DNA of 64,000 nucleotides from Flavobacterium sp. (GTDB lineage: Bacteria > Bacteroidota > Bacteroidia > Flavobacteriales > Flavobacteriaceae): assembly GCF_017744675.1 (NCBI RefSeq), contig NZ_JAGIAV010000004.1, positions 995,033 to 1,059,032 of the forward strand, given 5' to 3'. Positions within the stretch are counted from its first letter, which is position 1; every line of letters starts with the position of its first letter. Made by a program: the position numbers and the translations under genes. The notes beneath the pieces were generated by a model. It was given only the letters and a program-made list of their open reading frames with translations, did not search any database and had not been told where the DNA came from. Shown in pieces: positions 22,894 to 33,975 of the stretch.

Positions 22894-24873
22894 ATGTTAG
22901 AAGAAAAGAATGATAACCTGCATGAAGCAGACGGAAAATCTGGAATCGAAATAAATGATTCTGTAACAAATGAAGCAATTGAAATATCAGATTCTGAAAC
23001 TCAGACCAAAGATTTGGCCTTGGAAACGGAAACTGAATTAGAAAAACACGAAAATGCTCATCAAGAAGCATTAGATGTTATTACCAATTCAAATGCTGCT
23101 GAAAGTGAAGACGAAACTTTAAAGGAACGTCACGACATTCCTATGCAGGATTACAACACTTTCACCCTAGATGCTCTTGTTGGAGAACTTAAAAAATTGG
23201 TTACTATAGACACAGTAATGTCTGTAAAAGATCATATTGAAGAAATCAAAAAAGCATTTTTACTGCAATATCACCATCTTATAGAGGAGAAAAAAGAAGA
23301 GTTTTTAGCTTCTAATCCAGATCCTAACGAAGAATTTGAATATCATCTGCCTTTAAAATCAAAATTCGACGAATACTATTCTATTTTTAGAGAGAAAAGA
23401 AATGCTCATTTTAAACATTTGCAGACCAATCTAAAAAGCAATTTAGAAAACCGTCTGGCTATTGTTGAAGAATTAAAGGAATTAATCAATCCGCAAGAAA
23501 ACATCAAAGATACTCTTAAGCATTTTAATGAATTAAGAGAAAGATGGAAAAATGCTGGAGCAATACCAAAAGACAAATACAATCACGTTTGGAATAATTA
23601 CCATTTTCATGTAGAAAACTTCTACGATTATCTTCATTTAGACCGTGAAGCTAGAGATTTAGATTTTAAACACAACTTAGAATTAAAACAAAAAATCATA
23701 GCGCGCGTAGAAGAATTGGCAAACGATGCCGATGTAAGCAAAGCTTTCCGTGAGTTGCAGGATTTGCATAGAATCTGGAAAGAAGAAATCGGACCTGTTT
23801 CTAAAGAACACCGTGATGTCATCTGGAATCAATTTAGCGAACTGACAAAAAAAATACACGATAAGAGAGAACTTTTATTTGAAAGCCAAAGAGCAAATGA
23901 GCAAAAAAATCTTGAAGCTAAAAAAGAGATTATTGCTAAAATTGAAGCACTTGGAAGCGAAAAAGTAAATTCTCATTCGCAATGGCTTGTTCAGATTCAG
24001 AAAGTAGAAGATTTAAGAAACGAGTTTTTCGCAGCTGGAAAAGTCCCTGCTGAAGTAAACGAAGAAACTTGGGCAGCATTTAAAACGGCTGTTAGAAATT
24101 TCAATGCTTTCAAAAATTCTTTCTATAAGGATATTAAAAAAGACCAAAACGATAATCTAAATAAAAAACTGGCGCTTGTTGCAAAAGCTAAAGAATTGCA
24201 AGAAAGCACCGATTTTCAAGCCACAACTCCTGTAATGAAACAAATCCAGGAAGAATGGAAACAGATTGGGCATGTTCCTAAAAAATATTCAGACAAAATC
24301 TGGAAAGAATTTAAAGATGCGTGCAATCATTATTTTGATAAATTAAAAGAGCACAAATCGGAAGAGAACAGTGAAGAAGTGGCGGCTTTTGATAATAAAA
24401 AAGCTTATTTAGATACTTTGAGAGCTTTCCAACTGACAGGAGAACACAAAACAGACTTAGATGCGATAAAAGCCCATATTGAAACTTGGAAAGGCTTTGG
24501 AAAAGTTCCTTTCTCGAGAAGACATATTGAAGGGAAATTCAACAAAATACTAGATGCACTTTTTGAAAAACTAAGTTTAAGCAAAAAAGAATCTGAAATG
24601 ATGCGTTTTGCAAACCGCATTGATTCTCTAACTGACAGTAATGATACGCGTAAATTAGACAATGAAAAAATCTTTATTATGCGTAAAATTGAGGAAGTTC
24701 AAAATGAAATTTTCCAGTTAGAAAACAACATTCAGTTCTTTACCAATACTAAAAACGCTAAAAAAGAGAATTCAATAGTTACGGAGGTTCGTAAAAACAT
24801 TGCAATTCACAAAGAAAGCCTTGAAGTTTGGAAAGACAAACTGAAACAGCTAAGAAACTTAGGACAGGAATAA
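22894..24873 (+). CDS. DUF349 repeat protein
   Basis: The 659-residue product is a long, charged, mainly helical protein without a signal peptide. An acidic N-terminal segment of about 85 residues is followed by five DUF349 units, recognisable by tryptophan-glycine motifs such as RERWKNAGAIPKDKYNHVW, HRIWKEEIGPVSKEHRDVIW, EEWKQIGHVPKKYSDKIW and ETWKGFGKVPF. The last 100 residues are coiled-coil-like. DUF349 proteins are widespread in Bacteroidota, and their role is not established. A terminator built from AATTCCA words follows. Confidence 0.88.
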   Translation: MLEEKNDNLHEADGKSGIEINDSVTNEAIEISDSETQTKDLALETETELEKHENAHQEALDVITNSNAAESEDETLKERHDIPMQDYNTFTLDALVGELKKLVTIDTVMSVKDHIEEIKKAFLLQYHHLIEEKKEEFLASNPDPNEEFEYHLPLKSKFDEYYSIFREKRNAHFKHLQTNLKSNLENRLAIVEELKELINPQENIKDTLKHFNELRERWKNAGAIPKDKYNHVWNNYHFHVENFYDYLHLDREARDLDFKHNLELKQKIIARVEELANDADVSKAFRELQDLHRIWKEEIGPVSKEHRDVIWNQFSELTKKIHDKRELLFESQRANEQKNLEAKKEIIAKIEALGSEKVNSHSQWLVQIQKVEDLRNEFFAAGKVPAEVNEETWAAFKTAVRNFNAFKNSFYKDIKKDQNDNLNKKLALVAKAKELQESTDFQATTPVMKQIQEEWKQIGHVPKKYSDKIWKEFKDACNHYFDKLKEHKSEENSEEVAAFDNKKAYLDTLRAFQLTGEHKTDLDAIKAHIETWKGFGKVPFSRRHIEGKFNKILDALFEKLSLSKKESEMMRFANRIDSLTDSNDTRKLDNEKIFIMRKIEEVQNEIFQLENNIQFFTNTKNAKKENSIVTEVRKNIAIHKESLEVWKDKLKQLRNLGQE

Positions 24874-24926
24874 ATTTTTAAATTCCAATTTTTTAAATTC
24901 CAATTTCTTTTTAAACTCTAAATTTT

Positions 24927-24980
24927 AAATTCCAAATTCCAATTGACACGCTCGATTTGGAATTTGGAATTTTGTTTTTT
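24927..24980 (+). terminator. AATTCCA repeat hairpin acting as terminator
   Basis: AAATTCCAAATTCCAA (24927-24942) pairs perfectly with 24957-24972 across a 14-base loop and is followed by a T-run. Extra AATTCCAA words lie at 24879-24905. Similar words occur at 2943-2996 and 4321-4405. Confidence 0.7.
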
Positions 24981-25137
24981 TAATATTTAAAAAGATCCAT
25001 CTTTTTTTGTGATTTTTAATATCAAAGCTAACAAATAGATAAAGCTATAATGCATATTTTTAGGTATATTTGATAGTTGACTATCTTTTGACAATCAACC
25101 TAATAACAATCCAAATATTAATTTTAATAACTAAAAG

Positions 25138-25554
25138 ATGAAATTTACAAGAAAAGCACACGCCAACTGGAAAGGAACCGGTATGGAAGGAAAAGGAACA
25201 ATTAGCACGCAAAGTACAACTTTAGATAATGCACAACTTTCTTTTAAAACAAGATTTGCTGATGGTGTTGGAACAAATCCTGAGGAATTGGTCGCTGCGG
25301 CACATTCAGGCTGTTTTACGATGCAATTAAGCTTTTTGCTTAACGAAGCAGGTTTTACGGCAGATGATTTAACTACAGAAGCGACAGTAACTTTTGAAGA
25401 CGGATCGATAACTTTAATTCATTTGGATTTAAAAGGTAAAGTTCCATCAATTTCTGCAGAACAATTTGCTTCTACAGCCGCAAAAGCAAAAGAAATCTGT
25501 CCGATTTCAAAACTATTAAATACAAGAATTACTTTATCTGCTGAATTAATCTAG
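25138..25554 (+). CDS. OsmC family peroxide reductase
   Basis: OsmC proteins reduce organic hydroperoxides with a pair of cysteines. The 138-residue product has both: Cys59 in TNPEELVAAAHSGCFTMQL and Cys121 in KAKEICPISKLL. Glu50 in the NPEELV segment is also expected at the active site. It is cytoplasmic and of normal length. The gene is convergent with the TPR protein gene, and a shared terminator sits between them. Confidence 0.93.
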   Translation: MKFTRKAHANWKGTGMEGKGTISTQSTTLDNAQLSFKTRFADGVGTNPEELVAAAHSGCFTMQLSFLLNEAGFTADDLTTEATVTFEDGSITLIHLDLKGKVPSISAEQFASTAAKAKEICPISKLLNTRITLSAELI

Positions 25555-25564
25555 ATAAAGGCAT

Positions 25565-25600
25565 AAAAAAAACCATTCACCGCAGTGAATGGTTTTTTTT
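25565..25600. terminator. Bidirectional terminator between osmC and the TPR gene
   Basis: An A-run and ACCATTCAC (to 25580) pair with GTGAATGGT and a T-run (25585-25600) across a 4-base loop. The symmetry serves both convergent genes. Confidence 0.88.
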
Positions 25601-25617
25601 TATTTTTAAAGCAGGAA

Positions 25618-26886
25618 TTACATTTTTGCTTTCAAAGCTTTAGCTTCTGCAGTCATTTCAAGTGCACTATAAACACCTATTAATGTTTTAGAAACATCCT
25701 CGTTTTTAGGATCTAATTCGTTTGCTTTTTTAAGGTAAGGAATTACTCCTTTGAAAACAGCTTCTCTTTGCGATTTTAAAACATCGTAACGTTTCATATC
25801 TTTAGCAGAAGTACCTAATTTGTTCATCTCATCAATGATCGGTTTTTCAGCCTCTAATTTTAAAGCCGCAAGATTTAAGTAAGCATTTGTATAATTAGGA
25901 TTAATTTCAATTGCTTTTAAGTAATACTTTTCTGCATCAGCATTATTTTTAGCTCCAGCGCTAAGTACTCCTAGATTAAATACTAAATCAGCATTGTTTG
26001 GGTCTTTTTGTAAAGCCTCTCCAACTAATTTTTTGTACATATCATAATCTTTAGTCTCTAAGTACAGGTTAGCTTCTGTTAAGATAAGAGAAGAATCGTC
26101 TGGATTTGCTTTTCTAGCATCAGCGATTGCTTTTTTAGCATCTTCTGTACGCCCTTTTTGAACTAAGATTAAGGCTAAGTTTTTGTAAATTTCACCTCTT
26201 TTAGAAGGAATAGCTTCTGTTTTAGGTTTTTCGTGAGTTCCTAATTTAATAGCTAAATCTCTTTCTTTAGCATTAGCAAAGTTATCTTCATTACCATTAG
26301 CTTTATTAACCGCTAGATATAAAGTTCCTTTTCCAGAAAAGTTTAATTTTTTCAACTCTTCATACATTGGCAAAGCAAGATCAAAATCTTGTGAATTTAC
26401 AGCTGTAGAAGCTGCATAATACAAATTGATTGTATCTTTTTTGTCTAATTCATATGCTTCGTACAATTTTTTTGCACCTTCAGCATGTTTATTTGCTTGC
26501 GTATCAGCAATAGCAGAATTAATTAATGATCCTTTAATGTTTGCAATTGATGCCGCAGCTTGTGTAGAATATTTTTGTTTTCCAGAAGTTTTCTCTACCT
26601 CAATTAATTTGCTATAACTGTTTGCTGCTGCCAACAAGTTTTTACTTTCTTCAACTTTTTTGTTTGCAAGGTCAAGAAAAGCATTTCCTTGAACAAAATA
26701 ATATTGAGCTTGTTCTGTATCTTTAGCATTTGCAATTAAGTTCTCTGCATCTTTCAATTGTGCAAGAGCACCTTGTGCATCACCGCCTTTTAATGCTTTT
26801 TCAGCGTTTTTGATTTGATCTTTTTGAGCAAACGTAGCTACAGAGATCAGTAACGCTGATGCAAGTATTACATATTTACTTTTCAT
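25618..26886 (-). CDS. Exported tetratricopeptide repeat protein
   Basis: The 422-residue protein starts with a signal peptide (KSKYVILASALLISVATFAQ) followed by TPR-type helical pairs, most clearly ADLVFNLGVLSAGAKNNADA and TNAYLNLAALKLEAEKP. It should be a soluble periplasmic scaffold. It lies 36 bases downstream of gyrA on the same strand with no terminator between, so it is probably co-transcribed with gyrase. The functional reason for that pairing is unknown. It ends at a bidirectional terminator. Confidence 0.85.
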   Translation of the reverse strand: MKSKYVILASALLISVATFAQKDQIKNAEKALKGGDAQGALAQLKDAENLIANAKDTEQAQYYFVQGNAFLDLANKKVEESKNLLAAANSYSKLIEVEKTSGKQKYSTQAAASIANIKGSLINSAIADTQANKHAEGAKKLYEAYELDKKDTINLYYAASTAVNSQDFDLALPMYEELKKLNFSGKGTLYLAVNKANGNEDNFANAKERDLAIKLGTHEKPKTEAIPSKRGEIYKNLALILVQKGRTEDAKKAIADARKANPDDSSLILTEANLYLETKDYDMYKKLVGEALQKDPNNADLVFNLGVLSAGAKNNADAEKYYLKAIEINPNYTNAYLNLAALKLEAEKPIIDEMNKLGTSAKDMKRYDVLKSQREAVFKGVIPYLKKANELDPKNEDVSKTLIGVYSALEMTAEAKALKAKM

Positions 26887-26922
26887 AATGATATTTGTTT
26901 GTATTTAATTTTTGTTTTTTTC

Positions 26923-29562
26923 TTATTCTTCAGATTCTTCGTCTTCTGCGTCATCCTCATCTTCTACTTCTTCATCATCAGAGTCATCCTCTTCCTCTGC
27001 AGATCCGTCATCTTCAAGAACTTCCATGTCTGGCTTAACTCTCTCAATTGAAGATTCGATAACGTTACCGTCTTCATCTACTTCCACCTCTTCTGCATCA
27101 TCTTTCATTACAGTTGTTACGGCAGCGATAGAATCTTTTCCTTTTAGGTTAATCAATCTAACACCTTGAGTGGCACGTCCCATAACACGTAAATCCTCAA
27201 TTGCCATTCTGATAGTCAATCCAGATTTATTAATAATCATTAAATCGTCTGCATCAGTAACTGCATTAATCGAGATCAATTTACCTGTTTTTTCCGTGAT
27301 ATTAAGCGTTTTAACCCCTTTACCTCCACGGTTTGTAATTCTGTACACATCTTCTCCATCGTCGTCAACTAATTTTGTACGTTTTCCGTATCCATTTTCA
27401 GTTACAACTAAGATTTGAGATGTAGAAATATCATTTTTATCAACCGTAACCATTCCAATAACTTCATCCGTTTCGTCTTTTAAAGTAATTCCACGAACTC
27501 CAGAAGCCGTTCTTCCCATCGGACGTGTTTTAGTCTCTTCAAAACGAACCAATTTACCAGATTTAACGGCTAAGATGATTTGGCTTTCTCCATTTGTTAA
27601 CTGAGCTCCAATTAACTCATCACCTTCTTTAATTGTAATAGCTGCAACTCCATTTGCTCTTGGTTTAGAATATTTCTCTAAAGAAGTTTTCTTCACCTGA
27701 CCTTGTTTGGTTACCATTACAAGATTATGTGTATTGATATAATCTTTGTCTTTTAAATCTTGTGTACAAATGAAAGCTTTTACTTTATCGTCGCTTTCAA
27801 TGTTTACCAAGTTCTGAATTGCTCTACCTTTTGCTGTTTTACTTCCTTCTGGAATTTCATAAACACGCATCCAGAAACATTTCCCTTTTTGGGTAAAGAA
27901 CATCATATATTGGTGGTTTGTCGCCACGAACATGTGCTCTAAGAAATCTTGATCTCTTGTTCCGGCACTCTTCTGTCCTACTCCACCTCTATTTTGAGTT
28001 TTGTATTCAGATAAGTTAGTACGCTTGATATAACCTGCATGCGAAATCGTAATTACCACATTTTCGTCTGCAATTAAATCTTCAATACTTACATCACCTC
28101 CAGAATATTCGATTTGAGAACGTCTTTCATCACCGTATTTATCACGAATTTCTGTAAGCTCTTCTTTAATTAAGTCAATTCTCAAATTAACGTCTGCTAA
28201 TAAAGCTTTCAAATGCTCGATTAACTTCATTAATTCGTCAAACTCAGCTCTTAATTTATCTTGTTCCAGACCTGTTAATTGACGCAAACGCATCTCAACA
28301 ATAGCACGAGCTTGAATATCTGACAATTTAAATCTTTCGATTAATTTTTCTCTTGCTTCGTCTGTATTTTTAGATCCTCTAATTAACGCGATTACTTCGT
28401 CGATATTGTCAGAAGCAATAATTAATCCTTCTAAAATATGCGCTCTTTCTTCTGCTTTACGCAATTCAAATTGCGTTCTTCTCACTACTACATCATGACG
28501 GTGCTCAATAAAGTAGTGAATCATATCTTTCAGATTCAACAATTGAGGACGTCCTTTTACTAATGCAATGTTATTTACACTGAAAGAAGATTGTAATTGA
28601 GTGTATTTATATAAAGTATTTAAAACTACGTTTGGAGTAGCATCACGTTTTAAGATATAAACGATACGCATACCGCTTCTATCCGACTCGTCACGAATAT
28701 TGGCAATACCTTCGATTTTTTTCTCGTTAACCAAATCAGCAGTACGCTTGATCATTTCGGCTTTGTTCACTTGGTACGGAATCTCAGTAACGATGATGCA
28801 TTCTCTTCCGTCAACTTCTTCGAAACCAACTTTAGCACGCATTACGATACGTCCTCTACCTGTTTTAAAAGCTTCGCGAACGCCTTCATATCCATAAATA
28901 ATACCTCCCGTTGGAAAATCAGGAGCTTTGATATGAGTCATTAATTCGTCTACTTCAATATCATTATTATCAAGATACGCCAAAGTACCATTGATAACCT
29001 CAGTTAAGTTATGAGGCGGCATATTAGTCGCCATACCAACCGCAATACCTGTTGCTCCGTTTACCAATAAAGTAGGAACTCTTGTTGGCATTACTTTAGG
29101 CTCGTAAATTGTGTCGTCAAAGTTCAATTGAAAATCAACTGTTTCTTTTTCGATATCGGCCATAATCTCTTCAGAGATTTTACGCATTCTGGCCTCAGTA
29201 TAACGCATTGCTGCAGGACTGTCTCCATCTACAGAACCAAAGTTACCTTGTCCGTCAACTAATAAATAACGCATACTCCATTCCTGCGCCATACGTACCA
29301 TTGCATCATAAACAGAGGTATCACCGTGCGGGTGATACTTACCCAGAACCTCCCCTACAATTCTCGCAGACTTTTTGTGGGCAGATCTTGATGTTACACC
29401 TAAATCATACATTCCGTAAAGAACTCTTCGATGCACTGGTTTCAAGCCATCTCTAACATCAGGAAGTGCTCTCGATACAATTACTGACATCGAATAATCG
29501 ATGTAAGCTGACTTCATTTCATCCTCTATGTTAATAGGAATTAACTTTTCTCCTTCAGACAT
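26923..29562 (-). CDS. gyrA: DNA gyrase subunit A
   Basis: GyrA breaks and rejoins DNA to introduce negative supercoils together with GyrB. In this 879-residue subunit the catalytic tyrosine is Tyr121 (AAMRYTEAR). The quinolone region reads [10 protein letters not shown], with Thr82 and Asp86 at the positions of E. coli Ser83 and Asp87. The C-terminal pinwheel carries the GyrA-box-like RGGKG. The last 50 or so residues are extremely acidic ([18 protein letters not shown]), a tail that in gyrases can modulate supercoiling. The presence of the box separates it from ParC. Confidence 0.97.
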   Translation of the reverse strand: MSEGEKLIPINIEDEMKSAYIDYSMSVIVSRALPDVRDGLKPVHRRVLYGMYDLGVTSRSAHKKSARIVGEVLGKYHPHGDTSVYDAMVRMAQEWSMRYLLVDGQGNFGSVDGDSPAAMRYTEARMRKISEEIMADIEKETVDFQLNFDDTIYEPKVMPTRVPTLLVNGATGIAVGMATNMPPHNLTEVINGTLAYLDNNDIEVDELMTHIKAPDFPTGGIIYGYEGVREAFKTGRGRIVMRAKVGFEEVDGRECIIVTEIPYQVNKAEMIKRTADLVNEKKIEGIANIRDESDRSGMRIVYILKRDATPNVVLNTLYKYTQLQSSFSVNNIALVKGRPQLLNLKDMIHYFIEHRHDVVVRRTQFELRKAEERAHILEGLIIASDNIDEVIALIRGSKNTDEAREKLIERFKLSDIQARAIVEMRLRQLTGLEQDKLRAEFDELMKLIEHLKALLADVNLRIDLIKEELTEIRDKYGDERRSQIEYSGGDVSIEDLIADENVVITISHAGYIKRTNLSEYKTQNRGGVGQKSAGTRDQDFLEHMFVATNHQYMMFFTQKGKCFWMRVYEIPEGSKTAKGRAIQNLVNIESDDKVKAFICTQDLKDKDYINTHNLVMVTKQGQVKKTSLEKYSKPRANGVAAITIKEGDELIGAQLTNGESQIILAVKSGKLVRFEETKTRPMGRTASGVRGITLKDETDEVIGMVTVDKNDISTSQILVVTENGYGKRTKLVDDDGEDVYRITNRGGKGVKTLNITEKTGKLISINAVTDADDLMIINKSGLTIRMAIEDLRVMGRATQGVRLINLKGKDSIAAVTTVMKDDAEEVEVDEDGNVIESSIERVKPDMEVLEDDGSAEEEDDSDDEEVEDEDDAEDEESEE

Positions 29563-29770
29563 AAGTTGTTATATTAAATAATTATATTAGTTTTCAAAGC
29601 GTGCCAAGATACGTTTTTTTAAAATTTTTTCAGCTATTTCCTTACACTTATTTAAACGATTTATTAACAACTTTAATTTTGGTTTTAGTTAATAAATTAA
29701 GCGTTTTTTAACTCTTTTATTGTCTTTTTTTTCGTCTATTAGCTGACAGTAGTTCTTGAAGGTACGGTTT

Positions 29771-29801
29771 TTGTTTTTAAAACAGTAATTCACTAAATTT
29801 A
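29771..29801 (+). promoter_or_regulatory. Predicted clpC promoter
   Basis: TTG (29771-29773), a 20-base spacer and TAAATTTA (29794-29801) match the Bacteroidota form except for the last base. The start would fall about 15 bases before the ATG at 29820. Confidence 0.5.
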
Positions 29802-29819
29802 CAATACCAATTATATATT

Positions 29820-32366
29820 ATGGATGATAATTTTTCACCAAGAGTAAAAGATGTTATTACGTACAGTAAGGAAGAGGCTCTTCGATTAGGCCACGACTTT
29901 ATTGGTACAGAACATCTTATGCTAGGTATTTTGAGAGATGGTAACGGAAAAGCTATTCATATACTTAATAACCTAGCTGTCGATTTAGATCATTTACGCA
30001 GAAAAGTAGAAGTACTTAGCCCTGCTAACCTGAGCGTTGAAGTAAATGCAGAGAAGAAAAACCTTCATCTTACCCGACAGGCCGAAAGAGCCCTGAAGAC
30101 CACTTTTCTTGAAGCAAAAGTATTTCAAAGTTCATCGATAAGCACGGCACATTTGCTGTTATGTATCTTGAGAAACGAAAACGATCCAACAACCAAGCTA
30201 TTGAATAAACTAAAAATAGATTATGACGTAGCTAAAGAACAGTATTTAAATATGACTCCAAACGAAGAAGAATTCTTAGAAAACTTGCCAAGAAACGAAT
30301 CGTATAATGACGATTCAGGACAAGATGACAGTCTTAAAGAAAGCAGCTTTAATAATCCCGCCAATAAGTCAAACAAAAAATCTAAGACTCCTGTTTTAGA
30401 TAATTTTGGGAGAGATTTAACAGAAATGGCTGAAGAAGGGAAATTAGATCCTGTTGTAGGACGTGAAAAAGAAATTGAGCGTGTATCGCAAATTTTAAGC
30501 CGTAGAAAAAAGAACAATCCACTTCTTATTGGAGAACCTGGAGTTGGTAAGTCTGCTATTGCAGAAGGACTTGCTCTACGTATTATTCAAAAGAAAGTAT
30601 CTCGTATTCTTTTCCATAAACGTGTTGTAACTCTTGATTTGGCTAGCTTAGTTGCCGGAACAAAATACAGAGGACAGTTTGAAGAAAGAATGAAGGCCGT
30701 TATGAACGAGCTGGAGAAAAACGACGATATTATTCTTTTTATTGATGAGATCCATACTATTGTAGGTGCTGGAGGAGCAACAGGTTCGCTTGATGCTTCA
30801 AACATGTTCAAACCTGCTTTAGCAAGAGGCGAAATTCAATGTATTGGTGCTACTACTCTAGATGAGTACAGACAATATATTGAAAAAGACGGTGCTTTAG
30901 AAAGACGTTTCCAAAAAGTAATTGTAGAACCAACTTCTGTTGAAGAAACAATTGCAATCTTGAACAACGTAAAAGACAAATACGAAGATCACCATAACGT
31001 AACCTATACTCCAGAAGCTATCGAAGCCTGTGTTAAATTAACAAACAGATATATGTCTGAGCGTTTCTTACCAGACAAAGCAATCGATGCAATGGACGAA
31101 GCTGGTTCACGCGTGCACATTACCAATATTGATGTTCCAAAACAAATTTTGGACTTAGAGCGTCAGTTAGAAGAAGTGCGCGAAATGAAAAATATGGTTG
31201 TTAAAAAACAAAAATATGAAGAAGCAGCCAAACTTCGCGATGATGAAAAACGTATCGAAAAAGATCTTGCTTTAGCGCAAGAACAATGGGAAGAAGATTC
31301 TAAAAACAACAGAATTGAAGTTACAGAAGATAACGTCGCTGATGTGGTTTCTATGATGACTGGAATTCCTGTTAACAGAATTGCACAAACAGAAAGCAAC
31401 AAATTGGCTCAATTGCCTGAATTAATTCAGAATAAAGTAATTGGTCAAAATGAAGCAGTTCTTAAAATTGCACGTTCTATCCAACGTAATAGAGCTGGAC
31501 TTAAAGATCCGAACAAACCAATTGGTTCGTTTATTTTCTTAGGTCAGACTGGTGTTGGTAAAACGCAATTGGCTAAAGTATTAGCAAAAGAATTGTTTGA
31601 TTCTGAAGATGCTTTAGTTCGTATCGATATGAGCGAATACATGGAGAAATTTGCGATCTCTCGTTTAGTTGGAGCGCCTCCAGGATACGTTGGATACGAA
31701 GAAGGTGGTCAATTGACTGAAAAAGTTCGCAGAAAACCTTACTGTGTAGTTCTTTTAGATGAGATCGAAAAAGCGCATCCAGATGTATTCAATATGATGC
31801 TTCAAGTTTTAGATGACGGATATTTGACTGATAGTTTAGGTCGTAAAATTGACTTTAAAAACACGATCATTATCATGACCTCTAATGTTGGTGCTCGCCA
31901 ATTGAAAGATTTTGGACAAGGTGTTGGATTCGGAACTGCTGCAAGAACAGCTCAAGCTGATGAAAACTCAAAAAGCATTATCGAGAACGCTTTAAAGAAA
32001 ACTTTTGCTCCTGAATTCTTAAACAGAATTGATGATGTAATTGTATTCAATGCATTAGAAAAAGCTGATATTGATTTGATTATCGAAATCGAATTGAAAA
32101 AACTGTACTCTCGCATTGCAGAGTTAGGTTACAAATTAAGCTTGACTGATAAAGCAAAAGCGTTTATAGCTGAAAAAGGTTTCGACAAACAATTTGGAGC
32201 AAGACCATTGAAAAGAGCCATTCAGAAATATGTTGAAGATTTATTAGCCGAAGAAATCATCACTTCAAAAATACACTCGGGTGATGAAATCATGATGGAT
32301 TTAAAAGATGATTCACAAGAATTATCAGTTGAAATACACAAAGCTGAAGAACCGACTAATCAATAA
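29820..32366 (+). CDS. clpC: ATP-dependent Clp protease ATP-binding subunit ClpC
   Basis: ClpC unfolds proteins and feeds them to ClpP. The 848-residue protein has the paired N-domain repeats (about 1-145), Walker A GEPGVGKS at 238-245, a UVR-like middle helix (YEEAAKLRDDEKRIEK, about 465-480), a second Walker A GQTGVGKT at 575-582, and a VGF motif (GQGVGFG) in the position of the ClpP-docking loop. The UVR segment and short middle region identify ClpC rather than ClpB or ClpA. It is monocistronic and followed by a terminator. Confidence 0.96.
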   Translation: MDDNFSPRVKDVITYSKEEALRLGHDFIGTEHLMLGILRDGNGKAIHILNNLAVDLDHLRRKVEVLSPANLSVEVNAEKKNLHLTRQAERALKTTFLEAKVFQSSSISTAHLLLCILRNENDPTTKLLNKLKIDYDVAKEQYLNMTPNEEEFLENLPRNESYNDDSGQDDSLKESSFNNPANKSNKKSKTPVLDNFGRDLTEMAEEGKLDPVVGREKEIERVSQILSRRKKNNPLLIGEPGVGKSAIAEGLALRIIQKKVSRILFHKRVVTLDLASLVAGTKYRGQFEERMKAVMNELEKNDDIILFIDEIHTIVGAGGATGSLDASNMFKPALARGEIQCIGATTLDEYRQYIEKDGALERRFQKVIVEPTSVEETIAILNNVKDKYEDHHNVTYTPEAIEACVKLTNRYMSERFLPDKAIDAMDEAGSRVHITNIDVPKQILDLERQLEEVREMKNMVVKKQKYEEAAKLRDDEKRIEKDLALAQEQWEEDSKNNRIEVTEDNVADVVSMMTGIPVNRIAQTESNKLAQLPELIQNKVIGQNEAVLKIARSIQRNRAGLKDPNKPIGSFIFLGQTGVGKTQLAKVLAKELFDSEDALVRIDMSEYMEKFAISRLVGAPPGYVGYEEGGQLTEKVRRKPYCVVLLDEIEKAHPDVFNMMLQVLDDGYLTDSLGRKIDFKNTIIIMTSNVGARQLKDFGQGVGFGTAARTAQADENSKSIIENALKKTFAPEFLNRIDDVIVFNALEKADIDLIIEIELKKLYSRIAELGYKLSLTDKAKAFIAEKGFDKQFGARPLKRAIQKYVEDLLAEEIITSKIHSGDEIMMDLKDDSQELSVEIHKAEEPTNQ

Positions 32367-32394
32367 ATTAGTCAAAAATTATAACACATATAAC

Positions 32395-32434
32395 ATGCCC
32401 GTTACGTTTTCATAACATAACGGGTATTTTTTTT
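32395..32434 (+). terminator. Intrinsic terminator after clpC
   Basis: ATGCCCGTTA (32395-32404) pairs with TAACGGGTAT (32418-32427), with one G-U pair, followed by T residues. Confidence 0.8.
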
Positions 32435-32506
32435 ATTAAAAATCACTATCTTTAGTAAAAGCAAATAGCTATTTTTGAATTCAAATTCTATAATAAAAAA
32501 CAAAAT

Positions 32507-33874
32507 ATGCTTCAAAACAAAGTCATTTTAGGTAGCGAAGAATGGTGCTCATTTCCAGAACTTGGAATCCCTACAATCAAAGCTCGTGTAGATTCTGGTG
32601 CCAAAACTTCGGCAATGCATGCAATAAACATAGCTCCTTTTATAAAAAATGATGCCAATTGGGTTAAATTCGACATTAATCCAATTCAGAATAATATTAA
32701 AACCATTATTCACTGTGAAGCACCGCTGGTAGACAAGAGAATTGTAAAAAGTTCGAGCGGTTTTAGAGAACATCGTTATGTTATTCAAACCAGTTTAAAA
32801 ATTGGCGATGCCAAATGGCCAATCGAAATGACATTGACCAACCGTGATTCTATGGGTTTCAGAATGCTTTTAGGGCGTGAAGCCATGAGCGGAAGGGTTT
32901 TGGTCGATCCTGAGCAAAAATACCTTTTAGGACAGCCGACAGCAGAATCTTTAAAAGAATTATATCAAAATTCTGAAAAAGCAAAAACAGGTTTACGAAT
33001 TGGTCTTTTAGCCAGTAACCCTGAATTATATAGCAATAAAAGAATCATGGAAGCCGGCGAAATGCGAGGTCATGAAATGCATTTCCTAAACATCAAGGAA
33101 TGCTACATGAAATTGGATGCCAAAAAACCTGAGATTCATTACAGAGGCGGAAAAATCTTAAACGAATTTGACGCCATTATTCCAAGAATCCGTCCGAGCA
33201 TTACTTTTTACGGATGTGCCTTAACACGCCAGTTCGAAGCTTTGAAGGTTTTTGTTTTAAATTCAGCAACAGCCATTACACAATCTCGCGATAAACTCTA
33301 TTCTTTACAATTGCTTTTAAACAGCGGAATTGATATTCCAACAACAGGATTTGCTAATTCTCCGCTTGATACAGACAATTTAATTAAAATGGTAGGCGGT
33401 TCGCCATTAATTGTAAAATTATTGGAAGGAACACAAGGAAAAGGTGTTGTTCTGGCTGAAACCAAAAAAGCAGCAGAAAGTGTTATTAATGCATTTAAAA
33501 GTTTAAATGCTAATATTTTAGTTCAGGAATTTATTAAAGAAGCCAACGGAAAAGACATTCGCTGTTTTGTAATTGACGGAAAAGTAGTTGCCGCAATTCA
33601 GCGTGAAGCTATGCCGGGCGAATTTAGAGCTAATATTCACCTTGGAGGAACAGCTTCTGTTATCAAAGTAACAGCAGAAGAAAAAAAGATTGCCATAAAA
33701 GCCGCCAAAGCAATGGACTTAAAAGTGGCAGGCGTAGATATTATTCGTTCTTCAAAAGGACCTTTATTGCTTGAAGTAAACTCTTCTCCTGGTTTGGAAG
33801 GAATTGAAGGAGCAACGAACAAAGATGTCGCTGGAGAAATGATCAGAGCAATTGAGAAGAATTTTAAATTGTAA
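32507..33874 (+). CDS. rimK: Zinc-protease-like/RimK fusion, ATP-grasp glutamate ligase
   Basis: This 455-residue protein joins two parts. Residues 1-145 resemble the retropepsin-like ATP-dependent zinc protease family (PF05618, RimB type), with the [11 protein letters not shown] motif at 29-39 supplying the aspartate. Residues about 160-455 form a RimK ATP-grasp ligase, seen in [36 protein letters not shown] and [20 protein letters not shown]. RimK adds glutamates to ribosomal protein S6; RimB-type enzymes trim such tails. The fusion would combine writer and eraser in one chain. Domain calls are secure; the S6 target is inferred from the family. Confidence 0.88.
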   Translation: MLQNKVILGSEEWCSFPELGIPTIKARVDSGAKTSAMHAINIAPFIKNDANWVKFDINPIQNNIKTIIHCEAPLVDKRIVKSSSGFREHRYVIQTSLKIGDAKWPIEMTLTNRDSMGFRMLLGREAMSGRVLVDPEQKYLLGQPTAESLKELYQNSEKAKTGLRIGLLASNPELYSNKRIMEAGEMRGHEMHFLNIKECYMKLDAKKPEIHYRGGKILNEFDAIIPRIRPSITFYGCALTRQFEALKVFVLNSATAITQSRDKLYSLQLLLNSGIDIPTTGFANSPLDTDNLIKMVGGSPLIVKLLEGTQGKGVVLAETKKAAESVINAFKSLNANILVQEFIKEANGKDIRCFVIDGKVVAAIQREAMPGEFRANIHLGGTASVIKVTAEEKKIAIKAAKAMDLKVAGVDIIRSSKGPLLLEVNSSPGLEGIEGATNKDVAGEMIRAIEKNFKL

Positions 33875-33914
33875 TTAAGTTCATTCAAACTTAATCACGT
33901 ATAAATAATTTAGC

Positions 33915-33954
33915 AGCTTTGTCAAAGTTTTAAAACTTTGACAAAGCTTTTTTA
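33915..33954 (+). terminator. Perfect 34-base palindrome with T-run
   Basis: AGCTTTGTCAAAGTTT (33915-33930) is the exact reverse complement of 33933-33948, with only TA between. T residues follow. It ends the RimK gene and may belong to a repeated terminator family. Confidence 0.8.
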
Positions 33955-33975
33955 TTTAACTTTAAAATAAAAAAC

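Noticed and set aside
29317..29322. Possible quinolone-resistance change in GyrA (Thr82-Ser83 where E. coli has Ser83-Ala84)
   Set aside because: A small hydroxyl residue is kept at the key position and Asp86 is intact, so it is most likely the natural state of the lineage.
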